Source of the DNA: Actinomycetota bacterium
GTDB lineage: Bacteria; Actinomycetota; Acidimicrobiia; Acidimicrobiales; Ilumatobacteraceae
Assembly (NCBI GenBank): GCA_009702045.1
Contig: WLIV01000002.1
Location: 62,001 to 126,000, forward strand
Reading direction: 5' to 3'
DNA: 64,000 nucleotides
In this document: one piece after another, positions 25,349 through 34,916 of the stretch
Numbering within the stretch: the stretch's first letter is position 1
Layout of the letters: every line of letters begins with the position of its first letter
Made by a program: the position numbers and the translations under genes
Notes under the pieces: generated by a model
Told to the model about the DNA's origin: nothing
The model's database searches: none
The model's input: only the letters and a program-made list of their open reading frames with translations

Positions 25349-27025
25349 ATGGCTCACGAATTCATTTACACCTGTTACAAGCTGGCCCGCTTCTACCCGC
25401 CCGATCGCACGGTGCTGGAGAACATCTCGCTGTCGTTCTACCCAGGCGCCAAGATCGGCGTGCTCGGCTCGAACGGCGCCGGTAAGTCCAGCCTGCTGCG
25501 CATCATGGCCGGCCTCGACGATGGCTACAGCGGCGAGGCGCGCCTCACGCCCGGCTTCACGGTCGGCTACCTGGCGCAGGAACCGCAGCTCGACCCGAAC
25601 AAGGATGTGAAGGGCAACGTGATGGACGGCGTCGCTGCCGTCCAGGGCCTGATCGATCGCTACAACGAAGTCATGGGCATGTGGGCCGACCCCGATGCCG
25701 ACTACGAGAAGGTCGGCGCGCTGCAAGCCGATCTGGAAGACAAGATCGCCGCTACCGACGCATGGAGCCTCGAGCGCAACGTCGAGATCGCAATGGACGC
25801 ACTGCGCTGTCCGCCGGACGACGCCGACGTCACGTTGTTGTCCGGCGGCGAGCGCCGCCGCGTGGCGCTGTGCCGCCTACTGCTCAGCCACCCCGACCTG
25901 CTGCTGCTCGACGAACCCACCAACCACCTCGATGCGGAGAGTGTCGATTGGCTCGAGCGTTTCCTGCAGGAGTACACCGGCACCGTCGTGGCCATCACTC
26001 ACGACCGCTACTTCCTCGACAACGTGGCCAAGTGGATCCTGGAGCTGGACCGCGGCCGCGGGATCCCGTTCGAGGGCAATTACTCCAGCTGGCTGGAACA
26101 GAAGCAGGAGCGTCTGGCCAAGGAAGAAAAGGCCAGCGACGCCAAGCGCCGCACACTGGAGCGCGAGCTCGAGTGGGTGCGCATGTCGCCCAAGGCCCGT
26201 CAGTCGAAGGGCAAGGCCCGTCTGGCGGCCTACGACAAGCTGCAGCAAGAGGCCGAGGCTGCCGAGCGCGGGCCGGACAAGCTGGAGATCACGATCCCCG
26301 TGGGCAAACGCCTCGGCGACACCGTCATCGAAGTGCAGAACGTACGCAAGGGCTTCGGCGACCGACTGCTGGTGGAAGACCTGTCGTTCTCGCTGCCCAA
26401 GGCCGGCATCGTCGGCATCATCGGCCCCAACGGTGCCGGTAAGACCACGCTGTTCAAGATGCTCACCGGTCAAGAAGCCACCGACTCGGGAACCGTCACT
26501 GTCGGCGAGACCGTGGAGTTGGCCTACGTGGATCAGAGCCGCGACGCGCTCGACCCAGAAGCGTCGGTGTACGAAGAGATCACCGGCGGTGTCGAACACA
26601 TGAAGGTCGGCAACCGCGAAATCCACGGCCGCGCCTATTGCGCAAGCTTCAACTTCAAGGGTGCCGACCAGCAGAAGAAGGTCGGCGAGTTGTCCGGCGG
26701 CGAGCGCAACCGCGTGCACCTGGCCAAGGTGCTCAAGAGCGGCGGCAACGTACTGCTGCTCGACGAACCCACCAACGACCTCGACGTCGACACCCTGCGA
26801 GCGCTGGAAACGGCGCTCGACAACTTCCCCGGTTGCGCTGTGGTCATCAGCCACGACCGTTGGTTCCTCGACCGCATCGCCACCCATGTGCTGGCGTTCG
26901 AGGGCGACAGTCAGGTGCGCTGGTTCGAGGGCAACTTCAGCGAGTACGAGGCGTGGCGTCACAAGGAACTGGGCTCGTCGGCCGATCAACCGCACCGCAT
27001 CAAGTACAAGCCGCTGGCACGCTGA
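25349..27025 (+). CDS. ettA: Energy-dependent translational throttle protein EttA (ABC-F ATPase)
   Basis: 558 aa. It opens [20 protein letters not shown], the conserved EttA start, which fixes ATG 25349 against ATG 25316. Two ATPase cassettes are complete: [29 protein letters not shown], then [28 protein letters not shown]. The linker helices carry [22 protein letters not shown] and the [15 protein letters not shown] segment that contacts P-site tRNA. It gates the first elongation step by ADP/ATP ratio. Confidence 0.95.
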   Translation: MAHEFIYTCYKLARFYPPDRTVLENISLSFYPGAKIGVLGSNGAGKSSLLRIMAGLDDGYSGEARLTPGFTVGYLAQEPQLDPNKDVKGNVMDGVAAVQGLIDRYNEVMGMWADPDADYEKVGALQADLEDKIAATDAWSLERNVEIAMDALRCPPDDADVTLLSGGERRRVALCRLLLSHPDLLLLDEPTNHLDAESVDWLERFLQEYTGTVVAITHDRYFLDNVAKWILELDRGRGIPFEGNYSSWLEQKQERLAKEEKASDAKRRTLERELEWVRMSPKARQSKGKARLAAYDKLQQEAEAAERGPDKLEITIPVGKRLGDTVIEVQNVRKGFGDRLLVEDLSFSLPKAGIVGIIGPNGAGKTTLFKMLTGQEATDSGTVTVGETVELAYVDQSRDALDPEASVYEEITGGVEHMKVGNREIHGRAYCASFNFKGADQQKKVGELSGGERNRVHLAKVLKSGGNVLLLDEPTNDLDVDTLRALETALDNFPGCAVVISHDRWFLDRIATHVLAFEGDSQVRWFEGNFSEYEAWRHKELGSSADQPHRIKYKPLAR

Positions 27026-27026
27026 C

Positions 27027-27335
27027 ATGGCCAAGCGATGGATCCCGAAGGTGTGCGCGGCGATCTTCGTCGCGGGTATCGCCGGCATCATCATCGCCAG
27101 CGTCAACGGCAACAACGCTGGGGTGATCCTCACGATCGGTCTCATCATCGTGCTCGCCGCAGTTGCGTTCCTCACGATGTCGGCGCTGGATCTCCAACAC
27201 GGCCGCATCGATGCGTTCGGGGAAGTGGCCGCGGAACAGCTCGAGGCACAGGTCATGACGCTGGTGGCGACTGGCGCTCCGGAAGAGCAAGTACGGGCAC
27301 TCGTCCGCGACGCGATGCGCGCCGGACGCCGGTGA
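27027..27335 (+). CDS. Small two-helix membrane protein
   Basis: 102 aa, not recognised. It begins MAKRWIPKV; two hydrophobic helices follow (AAIFVAGIAGIIIASVNG, GVILTIGLIIVLAAVAFLTMSALDL), then a charged C-terminal helix with EEQVRALVRDAMRAGRR. ATG 27027 is one base after the ettA stop, so it is cotranscribed and probably coupled. Confidence 0.7.
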   Translation: MAKRWIPKVCAAIFVAGIAGIIIASVNGNNAGVILTIGLIIVLAAVAFLTMSALDLQHGRIDAFGEVAAEQLEAQVMTLVATGAPEEQVRALVRDAMRAGRR

Positions 27336-27345
27336 CTGAGTTGCT

Positions 27346-27385
27346 GAGCGACCGAGCGACCGAGCGACCGAGTGACTAAGTGACC
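27346..27385 (+). repeat. Five tandem 8-base units before and into cysQ
   Basis: GAGCGACC occurs exactly at 27346-27353, 27354-27361 and 27362-27369, then degenerates to GAGTGACT and AAGTGACC. The GTG start of cysQ at 27380 lies inside the last unit. Confidence 0.85.
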
Positions 27386-28144
27386 GACACCGCCGAACTG
27401 GCCGAGGACGACCACCAACTTGCCATCCGCCTCGCGGTCGAAGCCGGTCGGCTGCTGGTCGCGCTGCGCGCGGAACTGACGCAGCGGGGCAAGCCGTCCT
27501 GGCAGATCATGGACACCGGCGACATGGCCAGCCACCACTTCCTGCTTGATGCGCTCACCGAGTTGCGCCCCGACGACGCCGTGCTCTCTGAGGAGGGCGT
27601 GGAAGACCCACGGCGGTTCGTCACCGACCGGGTCTGGATTGTCGACCCGCTCGACGGCACGAACGAGTTCGGCGAGCGCGGCCGCTCCGACTGGGCGGTG
27701 CATGTAGCGCTGTGGTCGGGTAACCGCCTGAGTGCCGGTGCAGTCAGCCTGCCGGCGATGGACCTCGTGTTCGCCACCGACCCCGCCCCGGTGCTGCCGC
27801 CGATGATCCGCGAGCGGCCACGTCTGGTCACCAGCCGCAACCGCAACCCACATTCGGCCGTACAGATCGCGAACGCGCTCGGCTGCGACGCGATCCGCCT
27901 CGGCTCAGCCGGGGCCAAGGCAATGGCCGTGGTGGTGGGTGAGGCCGATATCTACGTGCACGACGGCGGCATGTACCAGTGGGACAGCGCCGCACCAGCG
28001 GCCGTGGCCCTGGCCGCCGGACTCCACGTCAGCCGTATCGATGGCTCACCGATGGTGTTCAACGCCCGCGACCCGTGGCTGCCCGACCTGTTGATCTGCC
28101 GCAAGGAGTACGCCGCCGGCGCGCTCCACGCAATGCGCCGCTGA
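27380..28144 (+). CDS. cysQ: 3'(2'),5'-bisphosphate nucleotidase (inositol-monophosphatase family)
   Basis: 254 aa. Li-sensitive phosphatase fold: LSEEGVED, WIVDPLDGTNEFG (metal-binding Asp cluster) and MYQWDSAAPAAVALAAG. Actinobacterial CysQ removes the 3' phosphate of PAP/PAPS, which fits the APS-reductase pathway encoded nearby. An inositol- or fructose-bisphosphatase role is the main alternative. The GTG start at 27380 lies within an 8-base repeat array. The gene is downstream of ettA and the small membrane protein. Confidence 0.8.
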   Translation: MTDTAELAEDDHQLAIRLAVEAGRLLVALRAELTQRGKPSWQIMDTGDMASHHFLLDALTELRPDDAVLSEEGVEDPRRFVTDRVWIVDPLDGTNEFGERGRSDWAVHVALWSGNRLSAGAVSLPAMDLVFATDPAPVLPPMIRERPRLVTSRNRNPHSAVQIANALGCDAIRLGSAGAKAMAVVVGEADIYVHDGGMYQWDSAAPAAVALAAGLHVSRIDGSPMVFNARDPWLPDLLICRKEYAAGALHAMRR

Positions 28145-28333
28145 CGATCGCTGGCGGCACATCAGCGAGCAACTGGTGTGGTGTCATCGCCCCGGACGAC
28201 GACCCCATCACGCGCAAGGCCTGCGGGAACAATGTCTCCGACGGTCGCACAGCGACCGTACCCACCAACTCATCCGTCGGTGACATCATGCCCGCGCGGT
28301 GCGGAGTGCGTCATTTCACAGCATCATGCACCC

Positions 28334-29926
28334 ATGACCGTGCGCGACGATCGCCAATGGGCCGCATTCACCGAGGAAGGCCCGTGGTCGCTCGATCGCG
28401 ACTCCATTCGCTGGGCACCGCTGGCCCCTCAACTGCGCGCTGCTGCCCGCGCCGAGGTGCCCGAACTCACCCGTGAACGCAAGGTGCCGCCCGGTCAGCG
28501 TGTCTTCGTGGTGGTGCGCACGCTGGCGACTGCCGTACTGCCATGGTTGTGGCGCAAGCGCCGCGGTCGCTACGCCACGATCGAGGCCGGACGTTCCGAC
28601 ATCTCCAAACGCCTCCGCGTCGCTGCGGAGCACCTCGGGCCGACCTACATCAAACTCGGGCAGATCATCTCCAGCGGCGAGGGTCTGTTCCCCGCCGAAC
28701 TGGTCGACGAGTTCAAGAAGTGCCGCGACCAGGTTCCTGCCGAGCCGTTCGACGTCGTACGTGTCGTGGTCGAAGCCGACCTGGGTGCCCGCCTCGAGGA
28801 CGTCTTCGCCTCGTTCGACCGCACACCACTCGCAGCGGCATCCATCGCTCAGGTGCATGCCGCAACGTTGCTCACGGGCGAAGAGGTGGTGGTCAAGGTG
28901 CAGCGGCCCAGCGTGGCCGGCCTGGTGCGCCACGACCTGAAGGTGATGGCCTGGATCGCTCCCTTCCTCGTGGGGCGGATCCCGATCGCCTCGCTGGCCA
29001 ACCCGCCCGCGTTGGTGGAGTTGTTCGCCGAGACGATCGTCGAGGAACTCGACTTCCGCATGGAAGCGGCCAACATGGTCGATGTCGCGGCGATGCTGCA
29101 CGAGCTGGGCAACCACGGCTACGTGGTCCCACGTCCGCACCCCACGCTGGTGACGCGCCGCGTGTTGGTGATGCAGCGACTGCACGGCTTCAACTTCGAC
29201 GACGTCGTCGGCATGAAGGAAGCCGGGATCGACACCGAAGAGGTCGTACGCACTGCGATGGTCGCCTTGATGGAGGGCGCGATGGTCTACGGCGTGTTCC
29301 ACGGCGACCTGCACGGCGGCAACCTGTTCGTCATGGCCGACGGTCGCACGGCACTGCTCGACTTCGGCATTGTTGGCCGTCTCAGCAGCGAGCGTCGTCT
29401 GGCGTTCCTGCGCCTGATGATCTCGGCCACCACGAACGACCTCACCGGCCAGATGGCCGCGATGCGCGACCTCGGAGCGCTCCCCGCCGACACCGATCTC
29501 GCCGCGGTGATCAAAGACCTGCGCCTCGATCAGGCCACTGTCGACCCCACCACGCTCACGGGCGAGGAACTGGTGGCGGAAGTGCAGCGGGTCGTGAAGA
29601 GCCTGCTGGGCTACGGCGCACGGTTGCCCAAGGAGCTGATGCTCTACGTGAAGAACATGGTGTTCCTCGACGGGGCGATGGCCCGCCTGGCACCCGACCT
29701 CGACCTGCTGGCCGAGATTGCCAAGATCTCGATGATGTTCGCCGAACGCCACGGTGAACGTCTCGCCCGCGACCTCGGCATCGAGGCTTCCTCGGTTGAG
29801 CTGAACATGGACAGCGTCAAGGCCGGGTTCGGTGTCGACTCGTCGACGGAGCAACTCACCTACCGCGAACTGCAAGCCCGCCGCGAGTTGATCCAGAAGC
29901 GTATGCGCGACCACGTCGGTCGCTAG
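28334..29926 (+). CDS. ABC1/UbiB-family atypical kinase
   Basis: 530 aa. The family's KxGQ motif is seen as PTYIKLGQIISS, followed by AAASIAQVHAATL (A-rich loop replacing the P-loop), EELDFRMEAANM, FHGDLHGGNLF and LLDFGIVGRL (catalytic and metal-binding residues). UbiB-type proteins support quinone or isoprenoid lipid metabolism; the substrate here is unknown. ATG 28334 has CATCAT 6 bases upstream, a weaker version of the local -10. The 189 bases before it contain no gene I can support. Confidence 0.85.
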   Translation: MTVRDDRQWAAFTEEGPWSLDRDSIRWAPLAPQLRAAARAEVPELTRERKVPPGQRVFVVVRTLATAVLPWLWRKRRGRYATIEAGRSDISKRLRVAAEHLGPTYIKLGQIISSGEGLFPAELVDEFKKCRDQVPAEPFDVVRVVVEADLGARLEDVFASFDRTPLAAASIAQVHAATLLTGEEVVVKVQRPSVAGLVRHDLKVMAWIAPFLVGRIPIASLANPPALVELFAETIVEELDFRMEAANMVDVAAMLHELGNHGYVVPRPHPTLVTRRVLVMQRLHGFNFDDVVGMKEAGIDTEEVVRTAMVALMEGAMVYGVFHGDLHGGNLFVMADGRTALLDFGIVGRLSSERRLAFLRLMISATTNDLTGQMAAMRDLGALPADTDLAAVIKDLRLDQATVDPTTLTGEELVAEVQRVVKSLLGYGARLPKELMLYVKNMVFLDGAMARLAPDLDLLAEIAKISMMFAERHGERLARDLGIEASSVELNMDSVKAGFGVDSSTEQLTYRELQARRELIQKRMRDHVGR

Positions 29927-29936
29927 TCACGGTGAC

Positions 29937-29942
29937 TAGGGT
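29937..29942 (+). promoter_or_regulatory. Probable leaderless -10 hexamer of nucS
   Basis: TAGGGT, 8 bases before GTG 29951, just after the stop of the UbiB-type kinase gene. Confidence 0.4.
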
Positions 29943-29950
29943 CGGCCCCC

Positions 29951-30610
29951 GTGCGTCTCGTTGTTGCCCGTTGCACTGTCGACTACCGAGGTCGGCTCGA
30001 TGCCCATCTGCCCGAAGCCGTGCGCCTGATCATGGTGAAGGCCGACGGCTGCGTCGCGATTCATGCCGACGGCGGTGCATACAAGCCGCTCAACTGGATG
30101 AACGCACCGAACACGATCACCGACAACGGTGATCACTGGATCGTGCTCAACCCCAAAGGTGAACAGCTGACGATCACGCTGCTGGAGATCGTGCACGATA
30201 CGGCACACGAGTTCGGCGACGACCCGGGCCTGCAGAAGGACGGCGTCGAGGCCCACCTGCAGGAACTGCTGGCGGCGTCACCCCACGCCATCGAAGACGG
30301 TCTGACGCTCGTGCGTCGCGAATACCCGACGGCAATCGGCCCGATCGACCTCGTCTGCCGCGACACCACCGGACAGGTGGTGGCCATCGAGGTCAAACGT
30401 CGTGGAGATATCGACGGCGTCGAGCAACTCGCCCGCTACATCGAGCGGCTGCACCTCGACTCGTCGCTCGGCGCGGTGCGCGGCGTGTTCGTCGCGCAGT
30501 CGGTGAAGCCGCAGGCGAAGGTGCTGGCCGAGGCCCGCGGCTTCCGCGTCGTCGAGGTCGACTACGACGAGCTGCGCGGCATGCGCCCGGACGAGCTTCG
30601 CCTGTTCTGA
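29951..30610 (+). CDS. nucS: Mismatch-specific endonuclease NucS (EndoMS)
   Basis: 219 aa. The N-terminal domain ([28 protein letters not shown]) and C-terminal RecB-like nuclease domain are both present. Catalytic residues read GPIDLVC (Asp133) and AIEVKRRG (Glu147, Lys149), then the QLARYIERL helix. In Actinomycetota NucS replaces MutS/MutL for mismatch repair with the beta clamp. The C-terminus ends RPDELRLF, the usual clamp-binding-type tail. Confidence 0.95.
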   Translation: MRLVVARCTVDYRGRLDAHLPEAVRLIMVKADGCVAIHADGGAYKPLNWMNAPNTITDNGDHWIVLNPKGEQLTITLLEIVHDTAHEFGDDPGLQKDGVEAHLQELLAASPHAIEDGLTLVRREYPTAIGPIDLVCRDTTGQVVAIEVKRRGDIDGVEQLARYIERLHLDSSLGAVRGVFVAQSVKPQAKVLAEARGFRVVEVDYDELRGMRPDELRLF

Positions 30611-30623
30611 GCAAGTGAAGAAG

Positions 30624-30629
30624 TAGCGT
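30624..30629 (+). promoter_or_regulatory. Probable leaderless -10 hexamer of manA
   Basis: TAGCGT, 6 bases before ATG 30636. Confidence 0.45.
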
Positions 30630-30635
30630 CCAGCC

Positions 30636-31682
30636 ATGCGAACCGTCACCGGAGTCGTGCAGCACTATGCGTGGGGCGACCTGTATTCGCTCCCCCGCTT
30701 GCTGCACACCGAGCCCGATGGCAGCCCATGGGCCGAGTGGTGGCTGGGCACTCACCCCGGCGGCCCCGCACAACTGGACGATGGCACTCCCCTGTCCGCC
30801 GTAGCCGGCGATCTGCCGTATCTGTTGAAGCTGTTGGCCGCCGCCGAGCCGCTGTCGTTGCAGACGCACCCAGACGCGCTCACGGCCCAGCAGGGCTACC
30901 TCCGCGAGCACGCCGCCGCCATCGCCGTCGACGACCCGCGGCGCATCTACCGCGACCCGTTCGCCAAACCCGAACTGCTGTGCGCGATTTCACCGTTCGA
31001 CGCGTTGTGCGGCTTCCGCCCGGCGGCTGTCACCGATCTGCTCCTGCGCAGCATCGGCGCCACCGGGTTGGCCGACGAGCTGCGCGAGCACGGCTTGCAG
31101 GCCACCGTCGCTGCGCTCTACCGCGGCACGATCCCCACGGCACCGACGATCGCTGCCTGCCGGGCCAACGCAACGCCCGAGTGCAGTGTCGTTGCAGATC
31201 TCGACCGGCGCTACCCCGGCGAGCCGAGCGTTGTGGTGGCGCTCCTGCTCAACCTGGTGCATCTGCATCCCGGTGAAGCCATCTTCCTCGGACCCGGCAA
31301 CCTGCACGCCTATCTGCTCGGTACCGGCGTGGAGGTCATGGGGGCCAGCGACAACGTCGTACGTGGCGGCTTGACCCCCAAACATGTCGACGTGGAGGAA
31401 CTGCTGACGGTGCTGAGCTTCGAACCGCTCGCCGACCCGGTGGTGCGGCCCGTGCAGGTGGACGAGTTCCGTTACCGCTACCCCACCCCTGGCGCGCGGT
31501 TTGAACTGTGGCGCTTCGAGGTGGATGGTCCGCTGCCACACACCGCCACCGGCCGCGAGTTGGCTGTGTGCACCGACGGCGATGCGTCGCCACTCAGCCG
31601 GGGCGAGTCGGCGTACCTCGCCCCCGGCGAGAGCGTGGAGTTCGACGGGTTCTGCACCGTGTACCTCGTAGCGGAGCGCTAG
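30636..31682 (+). CDS. manA: Mannose-6-phosphate isomerase, class I
   Basis: 348 aa. Interconverts fructose-6-P and mannose-6-P for mannosylated glycans. Zinc ligands are in SLQTHPD (Gln, His), KPEL (Glu) and the late His of GPGNLHAYLLGTGVEVM; SDNVVRGGLTPKHVDVEEL is the type-I signature. WAEWWLGTHPGGPA opens the active site. Its TAG stop shares CTAG 31679-31682 with the convergent phosphorylase gene. Confidence 0.95.
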   Translation: MRTVTGVVQHYAWGDLYSLPRLLHTEPDGSPWAEWWLGTHPGGPAQLDDGTPLSAVAGDLPYLLKLLAAAEPLSLQTHPDALTAQQGYLREHAAAIAVDDPRRIYRDPFAKPELLCAISPFDALCGFRPAAVTDLLLRSIGATGLADELREHGLQATVAALYRGTIPTAPTIAACRANATPECSVVADLDRRYPGEPSVVVALLLNLVHLHPGEAIFLGPGNLHAYLLGTGVEVMGASDNVVRGGLTPKHVDVEELLTVLSFEPLADPVVRPVQVDEFRYRYPTPGARFELWRFEVDGPLPHTATGRELAVCTDGDASPLSRGESAYLAPGESVEFDGFCTVYLVAER

Positions 31683-32437
31683 AGACGCACGACGGTGTCG
31701 AGCGCGAGGTCGAGCAAGCGATCGCGTGCGCTGGTCTGTGTGTCCCAGTGGCGGTGGTCCCATTCAGCTGCGCTGACATCGTCGCCGGCGTACAGCAGCT
31801 GACCGTAGGTTGCGCCACGGAACGCCGCACAGGCAAACATTGCCGACGCTTCCATATCGACCACCAGACAGCCCTGTTCGCGCCGCCGTGCCACCTTGGC
31901 CGGGGTCTCACGGAAGAACGCATCGGTGGTCCAGACCAGCCCGCGATCGTGGGGCACACCGGCCTCGGTGAGTACATCATCGATCGCCGCCAGTGCCCGC
32001 GGGTGCGGCGCCACCTCAACATCGAACGGTGCGTAGTGATAGCTGGTGCCTTCGTCGCGCACGGCGCCGGTGGGCACGATGACATGGCCGACATCGAACC
32101 CCGACTTGACGATGCCCGCACCACCGCAGCCGATGATCTGCGTGGCCCCAAGGGCAATCACGACCTCCAGCGAACTGACGGCAGCCGGTGCACCAACGCC
32201 GGGGCTGACGAGCGCGACCGGTGTGCCCCGATGTTCGATCACACAGATCGGGTGGTCGCCGTGTTCGAACGGCACGGCGTGAATGGGTTCGATACCTGCG
32301 GTGCGGTCGCGCACGACGTTGCCGAACCAGCACATCACCGCATGACGGGGGAAGCCCAGCGGCGCGCGATGGATGGATGGGTTGATGACCGCGTCGGGCG
32401 ACGGGTCGAACTCGAACAACGGAACGTGGACCGTCAT
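31679..32437 (-). CDS. Nucleoside phosphorylase family protein (PNP/UDP phosphorylase-like)
   Basis: 252 aa. Family marks: VALVSPGVGAPAAVSSLEVVIALG, IIGCGGAGIV, HVIVPTGAVRDEGTSYHY, and EQGCLVVDMEASAMFACAAFRG, the sugar-binding MEAS loop. The phosphate-binding Arg pattern and DEGTS resemble uridine phosphorylase; exact base specificity is open. ATG 32437 overlaps the ispG stop as ATGA, placing it last in the rpsB-to-ispG cluster. Confidence 0.85.
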   Translation of the reverse strand: MTVHVPLFEFDPSPDAVINPSIHRAPLGFPRHAVMCWFGNVVRDRTAGIEPIHAVPFEHGDHPICVIEHRGTPVALVSPGVGAPAAVSSLEVVIALGATQIIGCGGAGIVKSGFDVGHVIVPTGAVRDEGTSYHYAPFDVEVAPHPRALAAIDDVLTEAGVPHDRGLVWTTDAFFRETPAKVARRREQGCLVVDMEASAMFACAAFRGATYGQLLYAGDDVSAAEWDHRHWDTQTSARDRLLDLALDTVVRL

Positions 32438-33651
32438 GCGCCAGCCACCGTCTTGCGGATCTCGACGATCTTCTCGTGTGAGTGATTCGCGTCCATGCCC
32501 TGTTCGCCGAGTGCACGGTCGCGGTCCTTGGCGGCTTCGCGCTCGGCGATCGTGGTGTCGGCGCGGGCGATGGCCGCCTCGGTGCCGTGCTCGTGGATGA
32601 ACTCAGCCCACTCCACGAGCGCCTCGACCATCTCGCTCTCGGGGATCACGGCGACGTTGCGACCTTTCACGAACAGGTGGCCACGCTTGTTGCCGGCGGC
32701 GATACCGAGATCAGCCTCGCGAGCCTCACCCGGACCGTTGACGACACAACCCATCACGGCGACTTGCAGCGGCAGCTTGCGCTCACCGAACGCTTGCATC
32801 GCCCGGTTGGCGATGTCGATCACGTCAACCTCGGCGCGGCCGCAGGATGGGCAGGCGATGAGGTCGACGTTCTTGCGTTCGCGCAGTCCCAGCGCCTCGA
32901 GCAGTTGGCGGCCAGCTTTGGCTTCCTCCACCGGGTCGGCGGTGAGGCTGTAGCGGATGGTGTCGCCGATGCCCTCCAGCAGCAGGGTGGCGATACCAGC
33001 CGTGGCCTTCAGCAGACCGCCCGGCAGGGGCCCGGCCTCGGTGACTCCGAGGTGCAGCGGGGCGTCGGTGACGTCGGCCAACTGGCGGTAGGCGTCCACC
33101 ATCATCGGCACGTTGGAGGCCTTCACGCTGATCTTGTAATCGGTGAAGCCAACTTCGTCGAAGAACGAGATCTCGTGCAGCGCGCTCTCGACCATCGCCT
33201 CCGGCTTGAGACCGTCGTACTTCACATACAGCGAGGGGTCGAGCGACCCGCCGTTCACACCGATACGGATCGACAAGTTGCGATCCTTGGCTTCGCTGGC
33301 CACGGCCTTGATGTGCTCGGGTTTGCGGATGTTGCCCGGGTTCAAGCGCAGGCCGTGCACACCGGCTTCCATCGCTGCCAGCGCCATCTTGTACTGATGG
33401 TGGATGTCGGCGATCACCGGAATCGGCGAACGAGGAACGATCTGCGCCAGACCCTCGGCGGCTTCGGTCTCGTTGCACGTGCAGCGCACGATGTCGCAGC
33501 CCGCCGCTGCCAGCGCATAGATCTGCTGCAGCGTGCCCTCCACATCGGAGGTCTTGGTGGTGGTCATCGATTGCACCGTGATCGGCGCGCCGCCACCGAC
33601 GGCAACCTTGCCCACATGGATCTGGCGTGTGTTGCGTCGTTCGAAGCTCAC
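32434..33651 (-). CDS. ispG: 4-hydroxy-3-methylbut-2-enyl diphosphate synthase (IspG/GcpE)
   Basis: 405 aa. It makes HMBPP in the MEP isoprenoid pathway with a [4Fe-4S] cluster: ligands in CPSCGR and VMGCVVNGPGEA plus a distal Glu. The N-terminal TIM barrel starts VSFERRNTRQIHVG and has ITVQSMTTTKTSD and RCTCNETEAAEG. GTG 33651 matches where homology begins. It follows the site-2 protease gene by 26 bases; dxr is two genes upstream. Confidence 0.96.
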   Translation of the reverse strand: MSFERRNTRQIHVGKVAVGGGAPITVQSMTTTKTSDVEGTLQQIYALAAAGCDIVRCTCNETEAAEGLAQIVPRSPIPVIADIHHQYKMALAAMEAGVHGLRLNPGNIRKPEHIKAVASEAKDRNLSIRIGVNGGSLDPSLYVKYDGLKPEAMVESALHEISFFDEVGFTDYKISVKASNVPMMVDAYRQLADVTDAPLHLGVTEAGPLPGGLLKATAGIATLLLEGIGDTIRYSLTADPVEEAKAGRQLLEALGLRERKNVDLIACPSCGRAEVDVIDIANRAMQAFGERKLPLQVAVMGCVVNGPGEAREADLGIAAGNKRGHLFVKGRNVAVIPESEMVEALVEWAEFIHEHGTEAAIARADTTIAEREAAKDRDRALGEQGMDANHSHEKIVEIRKTVAGA

Positions 33652-33677
33652 GCCCGCCAGTGTGCCAGGTGAACGGC

Positions 33678-34916
33678 CTAGTTCTTGATCGTGTCGAGGT
33701 ACAGCCCGGTGAGGAACATGAACGCGATGAGGGCCAGACACACCGCGGCCACCGGCATCAGCTTGTTGACGTCGGCGAAGTATCGACGATTGCGACGTGA
33801 ACGAATGCGCTCGTAGGTGGCGATGGCGGCGTGGCCACCGTCGAGCGGTAGCAGCGGGAACATGTTGAACACGCCCACCGAGACGTTGACCGCGGCGAGC
33901 AAGCTGAGGATGCCCGCCCATCCGTCGAACTTGCCGACATCGGAGCTCATCTGCGTGGCCCCGACGATCGTGCCCGGACGCGATGACGCATCCTTGTTCG
34001 TGCCCACCAGGTGGCCGTAGACGCTCACCGGGTTGAGCACCTTGGCGACACCTTGCACGGCTTGACCAACGCCGACGAACAAGTCCTTGGGACCTTGCAC
34101 GAGCGCGTCGAACAACCCGACAGCGACCCGATCCTCCGTAGTGGGCGAGACACCGAGGAAGCCCTGCACCTTGTCGGTGACGCTGGGGTTCTGCTGCAGG
34201 ACCGGTTGCGTCGTCATCGTGATGCCGTCACGCAGGATGACGATGGTGAGCGACGCGCCAGGCGCTGTGGCGGCGAGGATGTCGCGCATGCGGTCAGCGT
34301 CACGCATCGCCTCGCCGTCGATCGACACCACCAGATCGCCCGGCAACAGCCCGGCCTTGGCGGCGGGCGAATCGGCCACGATGCGTGCCAGATGCACATC
34401 GTTCGTGTCCTGCACCCGACCGGCGAATGCGTAGACGGGCACGATGATCGCGAACGCGATGATCAGGTGCATGACCGAACCGGCGGTGATCACCCACATC
34501 CGCCGGGCGTAGGTGCCTTGACGGTACGTCTGCCCCTCGTCCTCGGGGGCCACCTCGTCGACGTTGGTCATGCCGATGATCTTCACGAAGCCGCCGAGCG
34601 GGATTGCCCTCACGCCGTACTCGACGCCATTGCGGTGAATGCTCCACACCCGCGAGCCGAACCCGAGGAAGAACTGAGTGGCCTTCATCCCGCTGCGGCG
34701 GGCAGTCCAGAAGTGGCCCAGCTCGTGCAGCATGATCGACACTGCCAGTCCGAGCACGAACACCAACATCCACGGGTTCGTCCAACCGAGGAACGCGAAC
34801 AGCGCCACCCAGGCCAACGTTCCGATGACCATCGTCGAGGGTTCGGCCTTCTCTGGCACGACGGCGGACTGCGTGCCCCCCGAGACGACCTCTTGTTTGA
34901 GCTTCAACAGACTCAT
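33678..34916 (-). CDS. Site-2 protease, M50 family (RseP/Rip1-like)
   Basis: 412 aa intramembrane metalloprotease. HELGHFWTARRSG gives the HExxH zinc site in the first helices. LGGFVKIIGM is the family loop. A PDZ domain (DVHLARIVADSPAAKAGLLPGDLVVSI) follows, then NMFPLLPLDGGH (third zinc ligand Asp). It is expected to cleave anti-sigma factors or membrane remnants. ATG 34916 overlaps the dxr stop by ATGA. Confidence 0.93.
   Translation of the reverse strand: MSLLKLKQEVVSGGTQSAVVPEKAEPSTMVIGTLAWVALFAFLGWTNPWMLVFVLGLAVSIMLHELGHFWTARRSGMKATQFFLGFGSRVWSIHRNGVEYGVRAIPLGGFVKIIGMTNVDEVAPEDEGQTYRQGTYARRMWVITAGSVMHLIIAFAIIVPVYAFAGRVQDTNDVHLARIVADSPAAKAGLLPGDLVVSIDGEAMRDADRMRDILAATAPGASLTIVILRDGITMTTQPVLQQNPSVTDKVQGFLGVSPTTEDRVAVGLFDALVQGPKDLFVGVGQAVQGVAKVLNPVSVYGHLVGTNKDASSRPGTIVGATQMSSDVGKFDGWAGILSLLAAVNVSVGVFNMFPLLPLDGGHAAIATYERIRSRRNRRYFADVNKLMPVAAVCLALIAFMFLTGLYLDTIKN

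Noticed and set aside
25877-27853. 658-aa open frame antisense to ettA and cysQ
   Set aside because: Spans three real genes on the other strand, which by itself excludes it.
28145-28333. Small gene in the 189-base gap before the UbiB-type kinase
   Set aside because: In-frame extension upstream of ATG 28334 has no conserved sequence and no ribosome site.
28316-29914. 532-aa antisense frame over the UbiB-type gene
   Set aside because: Mirror of a well supported kinase gene; no domains.
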